Positions 10,814 to 20,501 are shown, counted from the first letter of the stretch. The stretch: 64,000 nucleotides of DNA from Aliivibrio sp. 1S175 (GCF_001690985.1 NZ_MAJS01000011.1:62001-126000), one strand, 5' to 3'. Numbers and translations are program-made. The notes: generated by a model not told the origin, from the sequence alone.

Positions 10814-10844
10814 AAGCCAAGTGTTTAAGACTCTTGGCTTTTTT
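10814..10844 (+). terminator. Rho-independent terminator after gnd
   Basis: Arms AAGCCAAG (10814-10821) and CTTGGCTT (10833-10840) form a hairpin followed by a run of T. It closes the zwf-pgl-gnd operon. Confidence 0.9.
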
Positions 10845-11028
10845 GTGAACACGAGTTTAAATAATAGAAAGTTGCATCCAGATAGGTTCTATCTAAAGTG
10901 ATAATTATTACTTTTAAATCAATCTATTAAATAATTAATTATATCAACGCAATTTATTCCTGATGCGCTTGAGAGTTGGCGTTATATTGTCTACAATGGC
11001 GCACTTTTATTTTCTATAGGTCACGAAT

Positions 11029-11277
11029 ATGAGCGACATTAACGCACAACCAGCTTTACCAGATCACCTTTCAGGTAATCCTCGCAGCCCACATCATGTG
11101 GCAGAATGTTTTGAACACCATATTGGTATTCGACTTAATGGTAAAGAGCGTACAGATGTTGAAGAATACTGCATCAGTGAAGGTTGGGTAAAAATTCCTT
11201 CTCCAAAAGCATTAGATCGTCGTGGTCAACCTCTTATGATTACCCTAAAAGGTACAGTTGAAGCTTTTTATAAATAA
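11029..11277 (+). CDS. DUF3297 family protein
   Basis: This is an 82-residue soluble protein with the conserved block PDHLSGNPRSPHH near residue 11 and ending in LKGTVEAFYK, which I recognise as the DUF3297 family of gamma-proteobacteria. Function is unknown. The sequence is acidic to neutral with no membrane segment or signal. It stands alone between two terminators, so it is likely transcribed from its own promoter in the 240-base region after gnd. Confidence 0.8.
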   Translation: MSDINAQPALPDHLSGNPRSPHHVAECFEHHIGIRLNGKERTDVEEYCISEGWVKIPSPKALDRRGQPLMITLKGTVEAFYK

Positions 11278-11340
11278 GAAAGTAGATACGAATAAATAAT
11301 CATACAATCAGTCGTTATTTCACTGATAATGTTATTCCCA

Positions 11341-11372
11341 AAAGAGTCTAAAGAAATTTAGGCTCTTTTTTT
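11341..11372 (+). terminator. Terminator after the DUF3297 gene
   Basis: A 12-bp stem (AAAGAGTCTAAA with TTTAGGCTCTTT, one G-T pair) closes on a short loop and continues into T residues. Confidence 0.88.
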
Positions 11373-11411
11373 ATGTTTAATAAATGAAGCTAAGCAATAA
11401 TGATTAGACAT

Positions 11412-11441
11412 AAAAAAGGCGAACTTTAAAAGTTCGCCTTT
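11412..11441 (-). terminator. Terminator of the YjiH-family gene
   Basis: Arms AAGGCGAACT (11416-11425) and AGTTCGCCTT (11431-11440) form a stem. On the minus strand the stem is followed by six T, so it serves the gene ending at 11470. Confidence 0.88.
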
Positions 11442-11469
11442 GAAAATGTTAACTAAAGTGTATCACTGA

Positions 11470-12837
11470 TTAAAAAATCAAATGAGCCATACCAGCAATA
11501 ACAGGTAACGTAATCAATGTACGTAGAATGAAGATTGCGAACAACTCAAAGATGTTGACTGGAATTTTACTACCAAGCAGTAATGCACCCACTTCAGACA
11601 TATAGATAAGCTGTGTTACTGACATTGCAGCGATAACAAAACGAGTCATCTCACTATCAATCGATGCTGCGATGATTGATGGTATGAACATATCAGCAAA
11701 ACCAACAACAATTGTTTGCGATGCTTCTACCGCATAAGGAACACCAAGTAATTCTAAGAAAGGAATAAAAGGTTGACCCAAGGTAGAAAACACAGAGGTG
11801 TATTCAGCGATAACTAAAGCAACGGTACCAAGTGCCATTACGACCGGTAATACACCAAAAACCATATCAACTGCGTTTTTAACGCCTTCACCAAATACAC
11901 TTCTAATAGAGGTTACTTTTGATGCTTTATTCATTGCTTGCTCAAGACCCCAAGAGAAAGTGGTATAACCTTCAGGGATAACTTCAGCATCTGCAGCACG
12001 TTCTGTACCATCGATGAATAAATCTTTTTTACGGCTAAGAGGAGGTAAGCGAGGAATAATGATTGCCGCAACAACACCCGCTAAACATACTGTTAAGTAG
12101 AATGGTAAGAAGTAACTTTCTAGTTCAACTTGTGCGATAACTACTAAGCTAAAAGTAATTGAGACTGCAGAGAATGTAGTACCAACGACGGCAGCTTCAC
12201 GTTGAGTGTAAAACTTTTCTTCGTATTGTTTGCTGGTTAAAAGGATACCAACAGAGCCATCACCTAACCAAGAAGCCATACAGTCAATTGCAGAGCGGCC
12301 AGGTAAATTAAATACAGGGCGCATTACTTTACTTAGAAGAGCACCAAAGAGTTCAAGCAATCCGAAGTTAAGTAATAATGGGAGTAGTAATCCTGCAAAA
12401 ATAAATACAGAGAAAAGTACAGGTAGAAGGTCATTAAGAACTAAACCACCGGTGTTTGGTTCCCAAATAACTTCAGGACCAACCTGAAAGAAAACCATTG
12501 CAGCAGCTACGCCACCAATTAAGCGAACCACAAACCAAAGAGGGGTAGGGTTTAGCAAACCAAATAAAAAGGCGTTGTTTGTGATAATGCTAGGCTTGAT
12601 GATTTTAGCAATAATCGTGATTACAGACATAAAAATAATGATGCCAGTAACCATCGCTACTAAATGCTCACCAAATAATGCTTGAATCGTTTTTGCTAAT
12701 ACAGCAACAGGAATTGTAATATCACCATTGTAAGTGATTGGCGCCATAAACAGGAACAAACCAATTAGTGATGGGATAAGGAACATTAGAAGATTCTTCT
12801 TCTTACTCATTTGTGGTATCTCACTTGAATTTTGCAT
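11470..12837 (-). CDS. YjiH-family membrane protein (nucleoside-recognition/Gate domain)
   Basis: The protein has 455 residues and about ten hydrophobic helices. The segment around ASWLGDGSVGILLTSKQYEE and the C-terminal FADMFIPS are typical of the YjiH branch of Gate-domain proteins. The family is predicted to transport or sense small substrates, but none is established. The ATG at 12837 is preceded by GAGAG; an ATG nine codons in is an alternative start. It is a single-gene unit with its own terminator. I can state the family but not the substrate. Confidence 0.8.
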   Translation of the reverse strand: MQNSSEIPQMSKKKNLLMFLIPSLIGLFLFMAPITYNGDITIPVAVLAKTIQALFGEHLVAMVTGIIIFMSVITIIAKIIKPSIITNNAFLFGLLNPTPLWFVVRLIGGVAAAMVFFQVGPEVIWEPNTGGLVLNDLLPVLFSVFIFAGLLLPLLLNFGLLELFGALLSKVMRPVFNLPGRSAIDCMASWLGDGSVGILLTSKQYEEKFYTQREAAVVGTTFSAVSITFSLVVIAQVELESYFLPFYLTVCLAGVVAAIIIPRLPPLSRKKDLFIDGTERAADAEVIPEGYTTFSWGLEQAMNKASKVTSIRSVFGEGVKNAVDMVFGVLPVVMALGTVALVIAEYTSVFSTLGQPFIPFLELLGVPYAVEASQTIVVGFADMFIPSIIAASIDSEMTRFVIAAMSVTQLIYMSEVGALLLGSKIPVNIFELFAIFILRTLITLPVIAGMAHLIF

Positions 12838-13063
12838 AAATCTCTCGATTACTACTAGTTAATAAAAAGCTAATCCTTAGCATTATTATTCACTAAACTT
12901 CCGTATTCATTCAGTAATATGGAGGTTACACTGTTTTATTTTAAAGTGGAATACTATTCATTAAAAAAAAGTAATTATTCACTTTTATCTAGTGTTAACT
13001 CATGGTTTTCTCTTTAAATGCAACTTATTTGTTTGGTTTTTGTTAAATTAATGAAATTAAATA

Positions 13064-13092
13064 CAAAAAAAAGCCCCCGAAATCGGAGGCTT
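13064..13092 (-). terminator. Terminator of the ABC-class ATPase gene
   Basis: Stem of AAGCCCCCGA (13071-13080) and TCGGAGGCTT (13083-13092), with one wobble pair. A run of A on the plus strand (13064-13072) gives the T-tract on the minus strand. Confidence 0.88.
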
Positions 13093-13107
13093 AAATTATG
13101 GATGGAA

Positions 13108-14763
13108 TTACTTAAAATCAGCAACTCGCATTCTGTTTAATGTTGCCATCACTTCGATAACACGAGGCTTAGCTAGGTCACCATGTTTTGGCATTAATTC
13201 ATGCCAATTATCATGAAGTTGTTGAGCAATAAACTCAATAGGGTTTTGTTCCCAACCTGGGGTTTGAGATAATTGGAACCACATCCAACCAATTGCGTGA
13301 ACTTGTGCAGAAGATTGAAGTTGAGACATCGCGGTAATATCAACCAATTCACGACCAAAGCGCAATGTATTCTTGTTTCTTGCTTGAATACGGAATTTAC
13401 CTTCTTGCAGGATAGCCTGAAGAGAAGAGCGGTTTAGTTGGCGAGTTTGAGTTGGAAGTAAATGCTCCGACCCCTCTCTAACACGTGTAGTAGGGTGAGA
13501 AATAACGACTTCTTTTGCTTTTTTAGTGACATCAACTGCTTGATAGTCGTGCATTTGAATTACGGTATCAGCAACATCAAGGTAATCACCTGAACCGCCC
13601 ATAACCAAAATAGTAGAAACGCCCATTTCATCACGTAACTGGCCAATGCGGTCAACTAATGGAGTGATAGGTTCAGCACCATTATTAACTAATGCTTGCA
13701 TACGTTCATCACGGATCATGAAGTTAGTTGCAGACGTATCTTCATCAATTAATAGCGTTTGAGCTTGAGCTTCTAATGATTCTTGAAGCCATGCCGCTTG
13801 TGATGTAGAACCCGACGCATCTTGAGTAGAGAAACACGTCGTATCTTTACCCATTGGTAGGTGATTAATGTAGTTAGATAGGTTCAAACTATGAACACAG
13901 CGTCCATCTTCCGCTTGAATTTTAGTGGTTGATTCTTCGGTTACGATATATTCACGGCCATCTCCAGGGATGTGGTCATAAATAGATCGCTCTAATGCAT
14001 TCAATAACGTCGATTTACCGTGGAAACCACCACCAACAATTAGCGTGATCCCTTTAGGGATCCCCATGCCTTTAATTAAGCCACGGTTTGGTGTCGATAA
14101 TTCAATTTCTAAAGATTCAGGGCTTTGAAAAGGAATGGCTTCTTTCATTGGACGATCATTATTACCTGCGATACGCGGTAAAATACTGCCGTTAGCAACG
14201 AAAGCAACCAAGTTATGTTCAGCAAGCTGGCGACGAAGGGCGACTTGGTCAACAATAACTTTACAATGTTCTTTTAGCTCTTCAATTGGCAATTCACGAG
14301 CTAATAAAGTACGACGAACGTATTTTGGCATATGGAATGTCAAAATATTAATTGCTCGTTTAGCTAAAATCTCACGACCATCAGCCGGTAGATTCATGTT
14401 ATAGCGAAGCTCAATACCTTCATCATCAAAAATAACAGAAGTATGGTCTAAAACAGTTTGTCCTGATAATGCAATAGATAGCGTTGCGTCTTTCTCAAGT
14501 AATGAACTAAAGTGGCGAGCAAGGAAATCACGAGCAGCACGTTGATAATCAAGAGACGTCTCTTGTAGCCACTGAAGGTGAGTTAATGACCAAGCACGTT
14601 TCGCTCGAAGACGAGAAGGTGGAGCGTATGGGTCAGATTGAACGTTATCAATATACAAAGTGAAGTCGGTAAAATCGTACTCACCCTTAATAGAGGTGTA
14701 GCTACGGTAATTTCTTTTTTCTAATTTTTTTAGTTTGGCTTCAAGCTGTTCCATTACATTCAC
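13108..14763 (-). CDS. Predicted ABC-class ATPase (PF09818, MRB1590-like)
   Basis: This 551-residue soluble protein has one ATPase core: Walker A in GGGFHGKSTLL near residue 247, and Walker B in LLIDEDTSATNF near 337. It lacks membrane segments. The family is the bacterial relative of the trypanosome RNA-binding ATPase MRB1590, so a nucleic-acid role is plausible but not shown here. It is common in Vibrionaceae as a single gene. A strong terminator follows. Start taken at the ATG at 14763; a second ATG three codons later is possible. Confidence 0.82.
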   Translation of the reverse strand: MNVMEQLEAKLKKLEKRNYRSYTSIKGEYDFTDFTLYIDNVQSDPYAPPSRLRAKRAWSLTHLQWLQETSLDYQRAARDFLARHFSSLLEKDATLSIALSGQTVLDHTSVIFDDEGIELRYNMNLPADGREILAKRAINILTFHMPKYVRRTLLARELPIEELKEHCKVIVDQVALRRQLAEHNLVAFVANGSILPRIAGNNDRPMKEAIPFQSPESLEIELSTPNRGLIKGMGIPKGITLIVGGGFHGKSTLLNALERSIYDHIPGDGREYIVTEESTTKIQAEDGRCVHSLNLSNYINHLPMGKDTTCFSTQDASGSTSQAAWLQESLEAQAQTLLIDEDTSATNFMIRDERMQALVNNGAEPITPLVDRIGQLRDEMGVSTILVMGGSGDYLDVADTVIQMHDYQAVDVTKKAKEVVISHPTTRVREGSEHLLPTQTRQLNRSSLQAILQEGKFRIQARNKNTLRFGRELVDITAMSQLQSSAQVHAIGWMWFQLSQTPGWEQNPIEFIAQQLHDNWHELMPKHGDLAKPRVIEVMATLNRMRVADFK

Positions 14764-14921
14764 ATTATCAAATAAAGTTGTGAGGAGTATAACAAAATCC
14801 CAGTCAGAATAAGAACATCTTTCCTCCTGATGTGGAAAATAACTCTAAGACTATTGGCTAATTTACATATTTACAACTTTCAAGTCATAGTAGTGCTAAT
14901 AATACGTAAAGGAGTACGGGT

Positions 14922-15155
14922 ATGAATGTTATTGTGACCATTTTAGAGAATCTTTTAATCGGCATTGGCGTTATCTGTCTATTACTTGCTATTACCCAAT
15001 ATGGAAGAAGAACATCAGATTGGGGTGGTGCGTGTATCTTATTTGTTAAACGAATTGATTTATCAATACAAGAGCACAAATGGTACCGAATTGGGGTTAG
15101 CACATTTTTTCTTGGGGTTGTGGTTCGAATTTTAAATCTAGCCTTTTTTGGATAG
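14922..15155 (+). CDS. Small membrane protein of unknown function (77 aa)
   Basis: I do not recognise this gene. AAAGGAG lies 7 bases before the ATG, a strong ribosome-binding site. The product has two hydrophobic segments (about residues 4-24 and 58-75) separated by a charged stretch containing RRTSDWGG and RIDLSIQEHKWYR, as in a two-helix inner-membrane hairpin. A reading frame on the opposite strand (14885-15103) overlaps it but has no comparable start signal. A hairpin with a DnaA-box-like arm follows at 15168-15194. Confidence 0.65.
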   Translation: MNVIVTILENLLIGIGVICLLLAITQYGRRTSDWGGACILFVKRIDLSIQEHKWYRIGVSTFFLGVVVRILNLAFFG

Positions 15156-15167
15156 ACAGTTACTCAC

Positions 15168-15194
15168 AGTTATCCACAATTTCTGTGGGTAACT
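15168..15194. repeat. Inverted repeat containing a consensus DnaA box
   Basis: Arms AGTTATCCACA (15168-15178) and TGTGGGTAACT (15184-15194) pair over 11 bp with one G-T pair and a 5-base loop. The left arm contains TTATCCACA, a consensus DnaA box; the right arm is a near match in the opposite orientation. No T-run follows, so it is a poor terminator. It may be a protein-binding site or chance. Confidence 0.4.
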
Positions 15195-15338
15195 ATTTGA
15201 ATAAACGCTTAACTCATTGAATATTAAAAATATAAAGTATGAAGCAAGCTTTTTTTTACTATATCCTGTTATTTTTTTGTGACGCGAAGTAAAATAGCTA
15301 AGTCAATAAGAAAATAGCCTTGGATAGATAAAAATAAG

Positions 15339-16754
15339 ATGGATAAAACGCATTTACGTAAAAAAATAGCCATTATTGGTGGCGGTATTGCAGGTTCTAG
15401 TATCGCAATGTATCTATCGCAATACGATGTTGATATTGAGGTGTTTGAGCAAGGCACAAGTCTAGTGAATGGACCACCAATTTGTCACCTTCATGCGGGA
15501 GGAAATCTTTATCGAGAAATCTCTGATGAACAGTGCATCACCTTATTAACTGAGTCTATCGAAACCGTTCGTTATTTTCCTCATACCGTGAATATTCGTC
15601 CTACTGTGATTGCGGTACCTAAAAATGATCCCGGGGAGCCAAAAGAATTATTGCCGAGATTAAAATTATTACAACAAACCTACGGCCAATTAATTCAACA
15701 AAACAGTGCTAACCAAGTTTTTGGGCCTGCTGACGAGTATTTTAAAACATACAATAAAGTGGATTTAGAAAAAATTGCTCAACGTGCGCCAACACAAAAT
15801 CCTACCTCTCTTGATGATTGGTTAATCGCCTTCGCAAATCAGGTTGATTTAAATGAATTAAAATACCCAATAGCACTTGTTCAAGAACACGGTTTGAGTG
15901 TCTTTCGTATGGCAGCAACCGCCCAACTTACCTTATCAAACCTTGCTAACCTCAAATTACATTTTTCTTCAAGTGTAAATAAGCTTTCTAGAACGGAAAA
16001 TAAAGGCGTCGATTCTCTGTGGGCGCTAAGTTATTTGCATTCAGGACAACAACATTCTAGTGAGTTTGATTATGTGATTAATAGCGCGGGCTTTAAAACC
16101 GGTATTATTGATGATTTAGCAAACAAGTACCGAAAAAGGTTGGTTGAATTCAAAGCGGCGTATGTTGCTCAATGGGATAAACCACAATTTGGTAAATGGC
16201 CTGAGATTATTTTCCATGGAGAGCGTGGAACACCACAGGGCATGGCTCAATTTACGCCATATCCAAATGGTTATTTTCAATTACACGGTATGACCGAAGA
16301 GATCACTTTATTTAAAGATGGCTTATCTGGTTCTTGTGACCTTTCTGCACAACCTAAACTGCCAGAAGCATTTAATAAGAAGTTGACCAATGGCTGGGAA
16401 ATTTCACTTCAAACAGAAAGAACACAGAGAGCGATTCGTCATCTATCTCAATTTATGCCTGATTTTATAGAAGCAACGCCTGCAGGAAAGCCTTTATATG
16501 GCGCACAACAGATCCCTGGAGATGATGTTACCTTGCGAGCCGCTAATATTTCTTATACTGAAGATGGCTATTTTAGAGCTGAAATAGTGAAAGCCTCTTC
16601 TGCAATTGAATGCGCCAAAGAGATAGAGCGTATTATTAAACTTAATAATCAGGTGTCGAACATACCTGAATTTGCATTATTAGACATTGAAAGAGAAGCA
16701 GAAAGATTGGCACTAGAAAGAGGTTATCCAATAGAATTAGCTCAAGTTTATTAA
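15339..16754 (+). CDS. FAD-dependent oxidoreductase (DAO-like), substrate unknown
   Basis: The protein has 471 residues. The N-terminus carries the dinucleotide-binding motif IAIIGGGIAGSSIAMYLS (about residues 9-26) followed by the acidic end of beta-2 (VDIEVFEQG), so it binds FAD. A region near 245-255 (DYVINSAGFKTG) resembles the second FAD-contact strand of D-amino-acid-oxidase-like enzymes. No signal peptide or membrane helix is seen. The substrate cannot be assigned. It stands alone with its own strong terminator at 16864-16903. Vibrionaceae carry related genes annotated only as FAD-dependent oxidoreductase. Confidence 0.75.
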   Translation: MDKTHLRKKIAIIGGGIAGSSIAMYLSQYDVDIEVFEQGTSLVNGPPICHLHAGGNLYREISDEQCITLLTESIETVRYFPHTVNIRPTVIAVPKNDPGEPKELLPRLKLLQQTYGQLIQQNSANQVFGPADEYFKTYNKVDLEKIAQRAPTQNPTSLDDWLIAFANQVDLNELKYPIALVQEHGLSVFRMAATAQLTLSNLANLKLHFSSSVNKLSRTENKGVDSLWALSYLHSGQQHSSEFDYVINSAGFKTGIIDDLANKYRKRLVEFKAAYVAQWDKPQFGKWPEIIFHGERGTPQGMAQFTPYPNGYFQLHGMTEEITLFKDGLSGSCDLSAQPKLPEAFNKKLTNGWEISLQTERTQRAIRHLSQFMPDFIEATPAGKPLYGAQQIPGDDVTLRAANISYTEDGYFRAEIVKASSAIECAKEIERIIKLNNQVSNIPEFALLDIEREAERLALERGYPIELAQVY

Positions 16755-16863
16755 ATTAAATGGGTTTAATCAGGCTATTTAATGATTAATTTCATTTATA
16801 TTTATAATATGTATCGATTTGGTTAATTACTCTTTGAGCCAAAATAGAATATGCCATACGCAC

Positions 16864-16903
16864 AAAAAAGGAGGATAATTTTATTGAATTATCCTCCTTT
16901 TTT
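16864..16903 (+). terminator. Strong terminator after the FAD oxidoreductase gene
   Basis: A perfect 17-bp stem (16864-16880 with 16887-16903; right arm AATTATCCTCCTTTTTT) with a 6-base loop. It is symmetrical and could stop transcription in both directions. Confidence 0.93.
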
Positions 16904-16942
16904 GTTGAAAATAGGGGCATAGAGACTTCTTCAAGGTGATAT

Positions 16943-17320
16943 GTGGAATTTTTACTGAAACGCCGTTGGCCTAGATTTGTATGTAAAAAATCGGTTAATG
17001 CAAAAATATTTTGGGCTCATCGTTTAATGCCATTCGTTAGTATTAAATTAATGGACGTTTCCAAAAAGGGTTTTGGTTTTACTAGTGAACGGAAATTGCA
17101 AGAAGGCAGTTGTGAATTAAGAATTCGATCTTTTCCGAGTATGATTGGTAACATCGTTTATAGAAAAGAGTGTAAAACAGATAACGGTGCAACTCGTTAC
17201 CAGTATGGTTTTTACTTAAATACTCAATTACATAAAACGCAAATAGAGAATTTAGGTTGTAAAGGTGTCATTAATTTAGAACATATAATTAAAGAACCAG
17301 AAAAAGAATCGTTAGGTTAA
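16943..17320 (+). CDS. PilZ-domain protein, putative c-di-GMP receptor
   Basis: The 125-residue protein carries the two PilZ signatures: RRWPR at residues 7-11 (RxxxR) and DVSKKG near 39 (D/NxSxxG), followed by a beta-rich tail (RYQYGFYL). These residues bind cyclic di-GMP in the family. The start is the GTG at 16943: the ATG two bases upstream runs into a stop, and AAGGTGA lies just ahead. It is a single-domain protein, so it would act by binding a partner. The 3' end overlaps the convergent gene at 17312 by 9 bases. The target is unknown. Confidence 0.72.
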   Translation: MEFLLKRRWPRFVCKKSVNAKIFWAHRLMPFVSIKLMDVSKKGFGFTSERKLQEGSCELRIRSFPSMIGNIVYRKECKTDNGATRYQYGFYLNTQLHKTQIENLGCKGVINLEHIIKEPEKESLG

Positions 17321-17965
17321 TAAAAAAAACGTATCCTGATTTTTTGGATATTGAAATAAGGCAAAGCATAAAAAGTATTTAAGCAAAGCATGCTGTTGAT
17401 TCGACTCTAGCGGATGATATATAGAGTGATTAAGGCATGCTAGCTCAAACCGTTCTTCAACGATAGCTGCAAAATTATCTTCTGAAGGTAAATGTTGAAT
17501 CCCTTGCTCAGCATAAGACTCAAAAGCTGCTGGTAAGTGACCGTTCCACCAATGATATAGCGCTTTACTACTACGAGTTCTATCAAACCAGTGATCACAT
17601 AATACAGCAACGTAATCTTCTTTATGTAGTTCGCCATCGTTTAACAACTTATTAATCGAAAGTAATATTTGTGTTTTAGCTTCCGTTTTGGCATTAAGAA
17701 ATAACGGATAAATACACCATACTTTTTTAGTGTCGATTAATAGTGTGTATATATAGAGGTGATGATCGACATCATGTAAAAAAAGCGAACAATTAATCGG
17801 TAGTCCTTTGTCTGTTGCTAAAGATGTCAATCGACGATGAAATGCAGAGCTTAAGTGAGCTGGTGACATTCCCCGATTATGAATTGTTGGATAATGATGC
17901 TTACACAGTGCCTTGTAATCATCACTGAACGCATCAAGAGAATGTTTAAATAACGATTCTAACAA
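17312..17965 (-). CDS. Protein of unknown function (217 aa)
   Basis: I do not recognise this family. The product is soluble, without signal peptide or membrane segment, rich in His, Leu and Tyr, and mixed helix/strand in appearance. Features include HDVDHHLYIYTLL near residue 64 and CDHWFDRTRSSKALYHWW near 123, with many aromatic residues. It converges on the PilZ gene with a 9-base overlap of the ends. Transcription probably starts in the 68-base gap next to the cti end, or continues from cti, which is upstream on the same strand. Confidence 0.6.
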   Translation of the reverse strand: MLESLFKHSLDAFSDDYKALCKHHYPTIHNRGMSPAHLSSAFHRRLTSLATDKGLPINCSLFLHDVDHHLYIYTLLIDTKKVWCIYPLFLNAKTEAKTQILLSINKLLNDGELHKEDYVAVLCDHWFDRTRSSKALYHWWNGHLPAAFESYAEQGIQHLPSEDNFAAIVEERFELACLNHSIYHPLESNQQHALLKYFLCFALFQYPKNQDTFFLLT

Positions 17966-18033
17966 GAAAAGTTTCCTTTTTTTAATCCAGAGGAACGTGA
18001 AGTCACTAGCTTTTCAGTGAGCAACAGTCAGAA

Positions 18034-20391
18034 TTAACGATTTTCAAATCGATTGTAATCTAATAGGCCAGCTTCTACTGGATAATGTACCCTGTACCAC
18101 TCTATTAATTCATCACTATAAGCCCAAAATTTATCTGAGCTGCGTCTAATTGCAAAATTATCGAGAAGTTTAACATAATCTTCTTCAGTACTAATGCGAT
18201 TCAGTTCGCTAACAAAGCGAATTAATTGAGTTTCTTCTAGTTCTAAAAAGGCGGCAGGATAACTACCTACCACGCCATAGAGAATGGAAAAACGGTCAAG
18301 TAAGGGATCTCGGTTCTTTTCTTCATTAAACAGTGACGAAATATTGGTATGGGCACTTGTATTGAGTAGAGTGAAAAACTCACTGCGCTTATCAGAATTC
18401 GCAATAACTTTTATGGTGATGATTTGAGGTAAATATTGTAAACCATTACCTTTAATCGTCTCTATTTGATGCAATGCAAGCAAAGAGGCATCGTTTAAGT
18501 TTGAATTTGATAGATTGTAACGTCTTGAAGCGTTATTACCGATGTGTTTGCGTAATAAAGAGAATAACTCTGCTTTAGGGTTATTCGTTAGATATTGAAT
18601 TTTTGTTGGTTGTTCAAAAGGCTGAACATCACGTTGCATATATTTACTTAGCTGAGGTGGTGGGTTTTGATACCAACTTTGCCATTCTTCCTGACGGATC
18701 TCTTTTGGTAGTAAGGTTAAAAAATTACTCTCACCTTCCATTCGTAAAAAATCCATATACATACGCGTCATTAGTTGATGACCAAAATTACCATAAACAT
18801 CAAAACCTGCGACTAATAAGTAATGAATTCGTTCTAACAAGGCGTAATCAATGATCCAAGCGGTTTTTGGTGTCGGGCCATTCAATCCTTTAATTACCGA
18901 AGCACTATCAAAATGTCGATAAATTGTTAATGCGGCATTATCATTATTTTTATCACCACTCCAAACGAGTTCTGGTGTTAAATGCTGGCCATTACTGAAT
19001 ACTTGATTTAAATAGGTATTTTTTGCTTCTAAATAACGAGCTTGATTACGTGAGTATTGAATCCAGCTAGTGATGGGTACCGTTGTACTGTCTAACTCAG
19101 CAGGAAGCGTTAAGTTATTTTTTTGTTCTCTGTAAAATTTAGTGACACCTGGGTTGTCTGCTTTTTCTGGATCGACAAAGAACACCCAGAAATGATCGTT
19201 AATCACATTCAAAGCTAACTGACCACGGCAGACTGGACCTTTAATAAAGCCTTGAATGGTGTCTTGCGCTTCATCTAATAAATAGTGATAACGTGAATTT
19301 ACGGGCAAATCTACAAATGTCGTTAATGGGTTTGCCGCTATATCAGTAGAATAACTTGGGAGTTTAGTTACAGTGTAACTTGAATTTACGAACCATTTTT
19401 GCCACTTATCAAATCGAGATTGGTCAAGTAAGTAGGGCATGTGAGTTTTATCGACTGTAGTACTACGAACGGCGGTTATGCGATAATAAACACGCTCAAC
19501 TTTTGGATTATCATAAGGGCGACGAGTTGCAATAAGAGAAATAGGTTCTCCAGGTGGTGTTGCAGAACGTACCAATTTGAAAAAGCGTAACGCATTAGGA
19601 TTTGTTGAAAAATAAAGGTTATTTAAAAATAGATGCTCAAATAAATAGCGACTTGCGAGTTGTTGCTTTAATGAATCGCCATTAAAGAACGCTTCCCAAC
19701 GAGTTATTTTTGTAATTTCGTCTTCCGTTAAAGGTGCTATGTCACTCATTTTTGCGCCTTGTTCAAGCCATGACATAAGTAAGTTATGCTCTGAGTTATT
19801 TAGCTCTGGCATTCCATAAGGCATTCCCCAGCTTGGATATTGAGATTCATAATCTGCCATTTCTTCAATGGTTGGGCATTGTTGCTCACGATCGATAGAG
19901 AAATCATAACCACTTAATTGCGCTTCTTTTTCTAATGGATTGTTTTGTTTTAGGTTTAACATACGAGCCATTACACTGGCATCTGTATTCGCTATCTCTG
20001 TTTGCTCTCGTTCATTCAGAATAGGTGTGAACCCAATATCACGCCATTCTTGAGTGGTTTGAGCATCTTCAAACAGACGAGTAGGATTAGCTGCAACTAG
20101 TCGTGTGCCTTGGTATATAAGCGATTTATGTGCTCCACGATCCATCCCTTCAGCAGAAGACATTTTTAGCTGGCAAGGCGCGTCATAACACGCATGACAA
20201 ACAACGCATCGTTTATCTACAAGAGGTTTAATGTCAGTTAAATAGTTTAGGCTTTCAGGAGAATCATACTCATGCATTCTGGGCTGAACATTTTGCTTAC
20301 CGAATAATTGATCATAATTATAACTTGCATAGGTAGCACATCCAGAGAATATGACGACAAAGAAAATAATTAATGAGCGTTTAGAAAGCAT
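18034..20391 (-). CDS. cti: Fatty acid cis/trans isomerase (Cti), c-type haem protein
   Basis: The start at 20391 gives 785 residues and a clean lipoprotein-type leader (MLSKRS, hydrophobic core, IFSGC with Cys18); upstream ATGs at 20403 and 20451 are possible. A c-type haem site CVVCH lies at 62-66, followed by more Cys (ACYDAPC). Cti converts cis-unsaturated acyl chains of membrane phospholipids to trans in the periplasm, a fast response to solvents or heat. Length and sequence fit the family known from Pseudomonas and Vibrio. Covalent haem attachment requires export, in line with the leader. Confidence 0.9.
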   Translation of the reverse strand: MLSKRSLIIFFVVIFSGCATYASYNYDQLFGKQNVQPRMHEYDSPESLNYLTDIKPLVDKRCVVCHACYDAPCQLKMSSAEGMDRGAHKSLIYQGTRLVAANPTRLFEDAQTTQEWRDIGFTPILNEREQTEIANTDASVMARMLNLKQNNPLEKEAQLSGYDFSIDREQQCPTIEEMADYESQYPSWGMPYGMPELNNSEHNLLMSWLEQGAKMSDIAPLTEDEITKITRWEAFFNGDSLKQQLASRYLFEHLFLNNLYFSTNPNALRFFKLVRSATPPGEPISLIATRRPYDNPKVERVYYRITAVRSTTVDKTHMPYLLDQSRFDKWQKWFVNSSYTVTKLPSYSTDIAANPLTTFVDLPVNSRYHYLLDEAQDTIQGFIKGPVCRGQLALNVINDHFWVFFVDPEKADNPGVTKFYREQKNNLTLPAELDSTTVPITSWIQYSRNQARYLEAKNTYLNQVFSNGQHLTPELVWSGDKNNDNAALTIYRHFDSASVIKGLNGPTPKTAWIIDYALLERIHYLLVAGFDVYGNFGHQLMTRMYMDFLRMEGESNFLTLLPKEIRQEEWQSWYQNPPPQLSKYMQRDVQPFEQPTKIQYLTNNPKAELFSLLRKHIGNNASRRYNLSNSNLNDASLLALHQIETIKGNGLQYLPQIITIKVIANSDKRSEFFTLLNTSAHTNISSLFNEEKNRDPLLDRFSILYGVVGSYPAAFLELEETQLIRFVSELNRISTEEDYVKLLDNFAIRRSSDKFWAYSDELIEWYRVHYPVEAGLLDYNRFENR

Positions 20392-20449
20392 AAGCACATC
20401 CATGAAATAAAGAGATAGTTTTATTGTAATAATAAATAAGGGAAAAAAC

Positions 20450-20484
20450 AAAAAAAGCCCGCTTACCTATAGGTAAACGGGCTT
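20450..20484 (-). terminator. Terminator of the OFA-family transporter gene
   Basis: Arms AAGCCCGCTTACC and GGTAAACGGGCTT (20455-20484) flank TATA. The minus-strand product ends in a long T-run, so it closes the gene ending at 20502. Confidence 0.92.
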
Positions 20485-20501
20485 GATTTTATTAAGAATA
20501 T

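Noticed and set aside
14885-15103. 72-codon frame opposite the small membrane-protein gene
   Set aside because: No ribosome-binding site, and the plus-strand frame has a strong one and sensible membrane helices.
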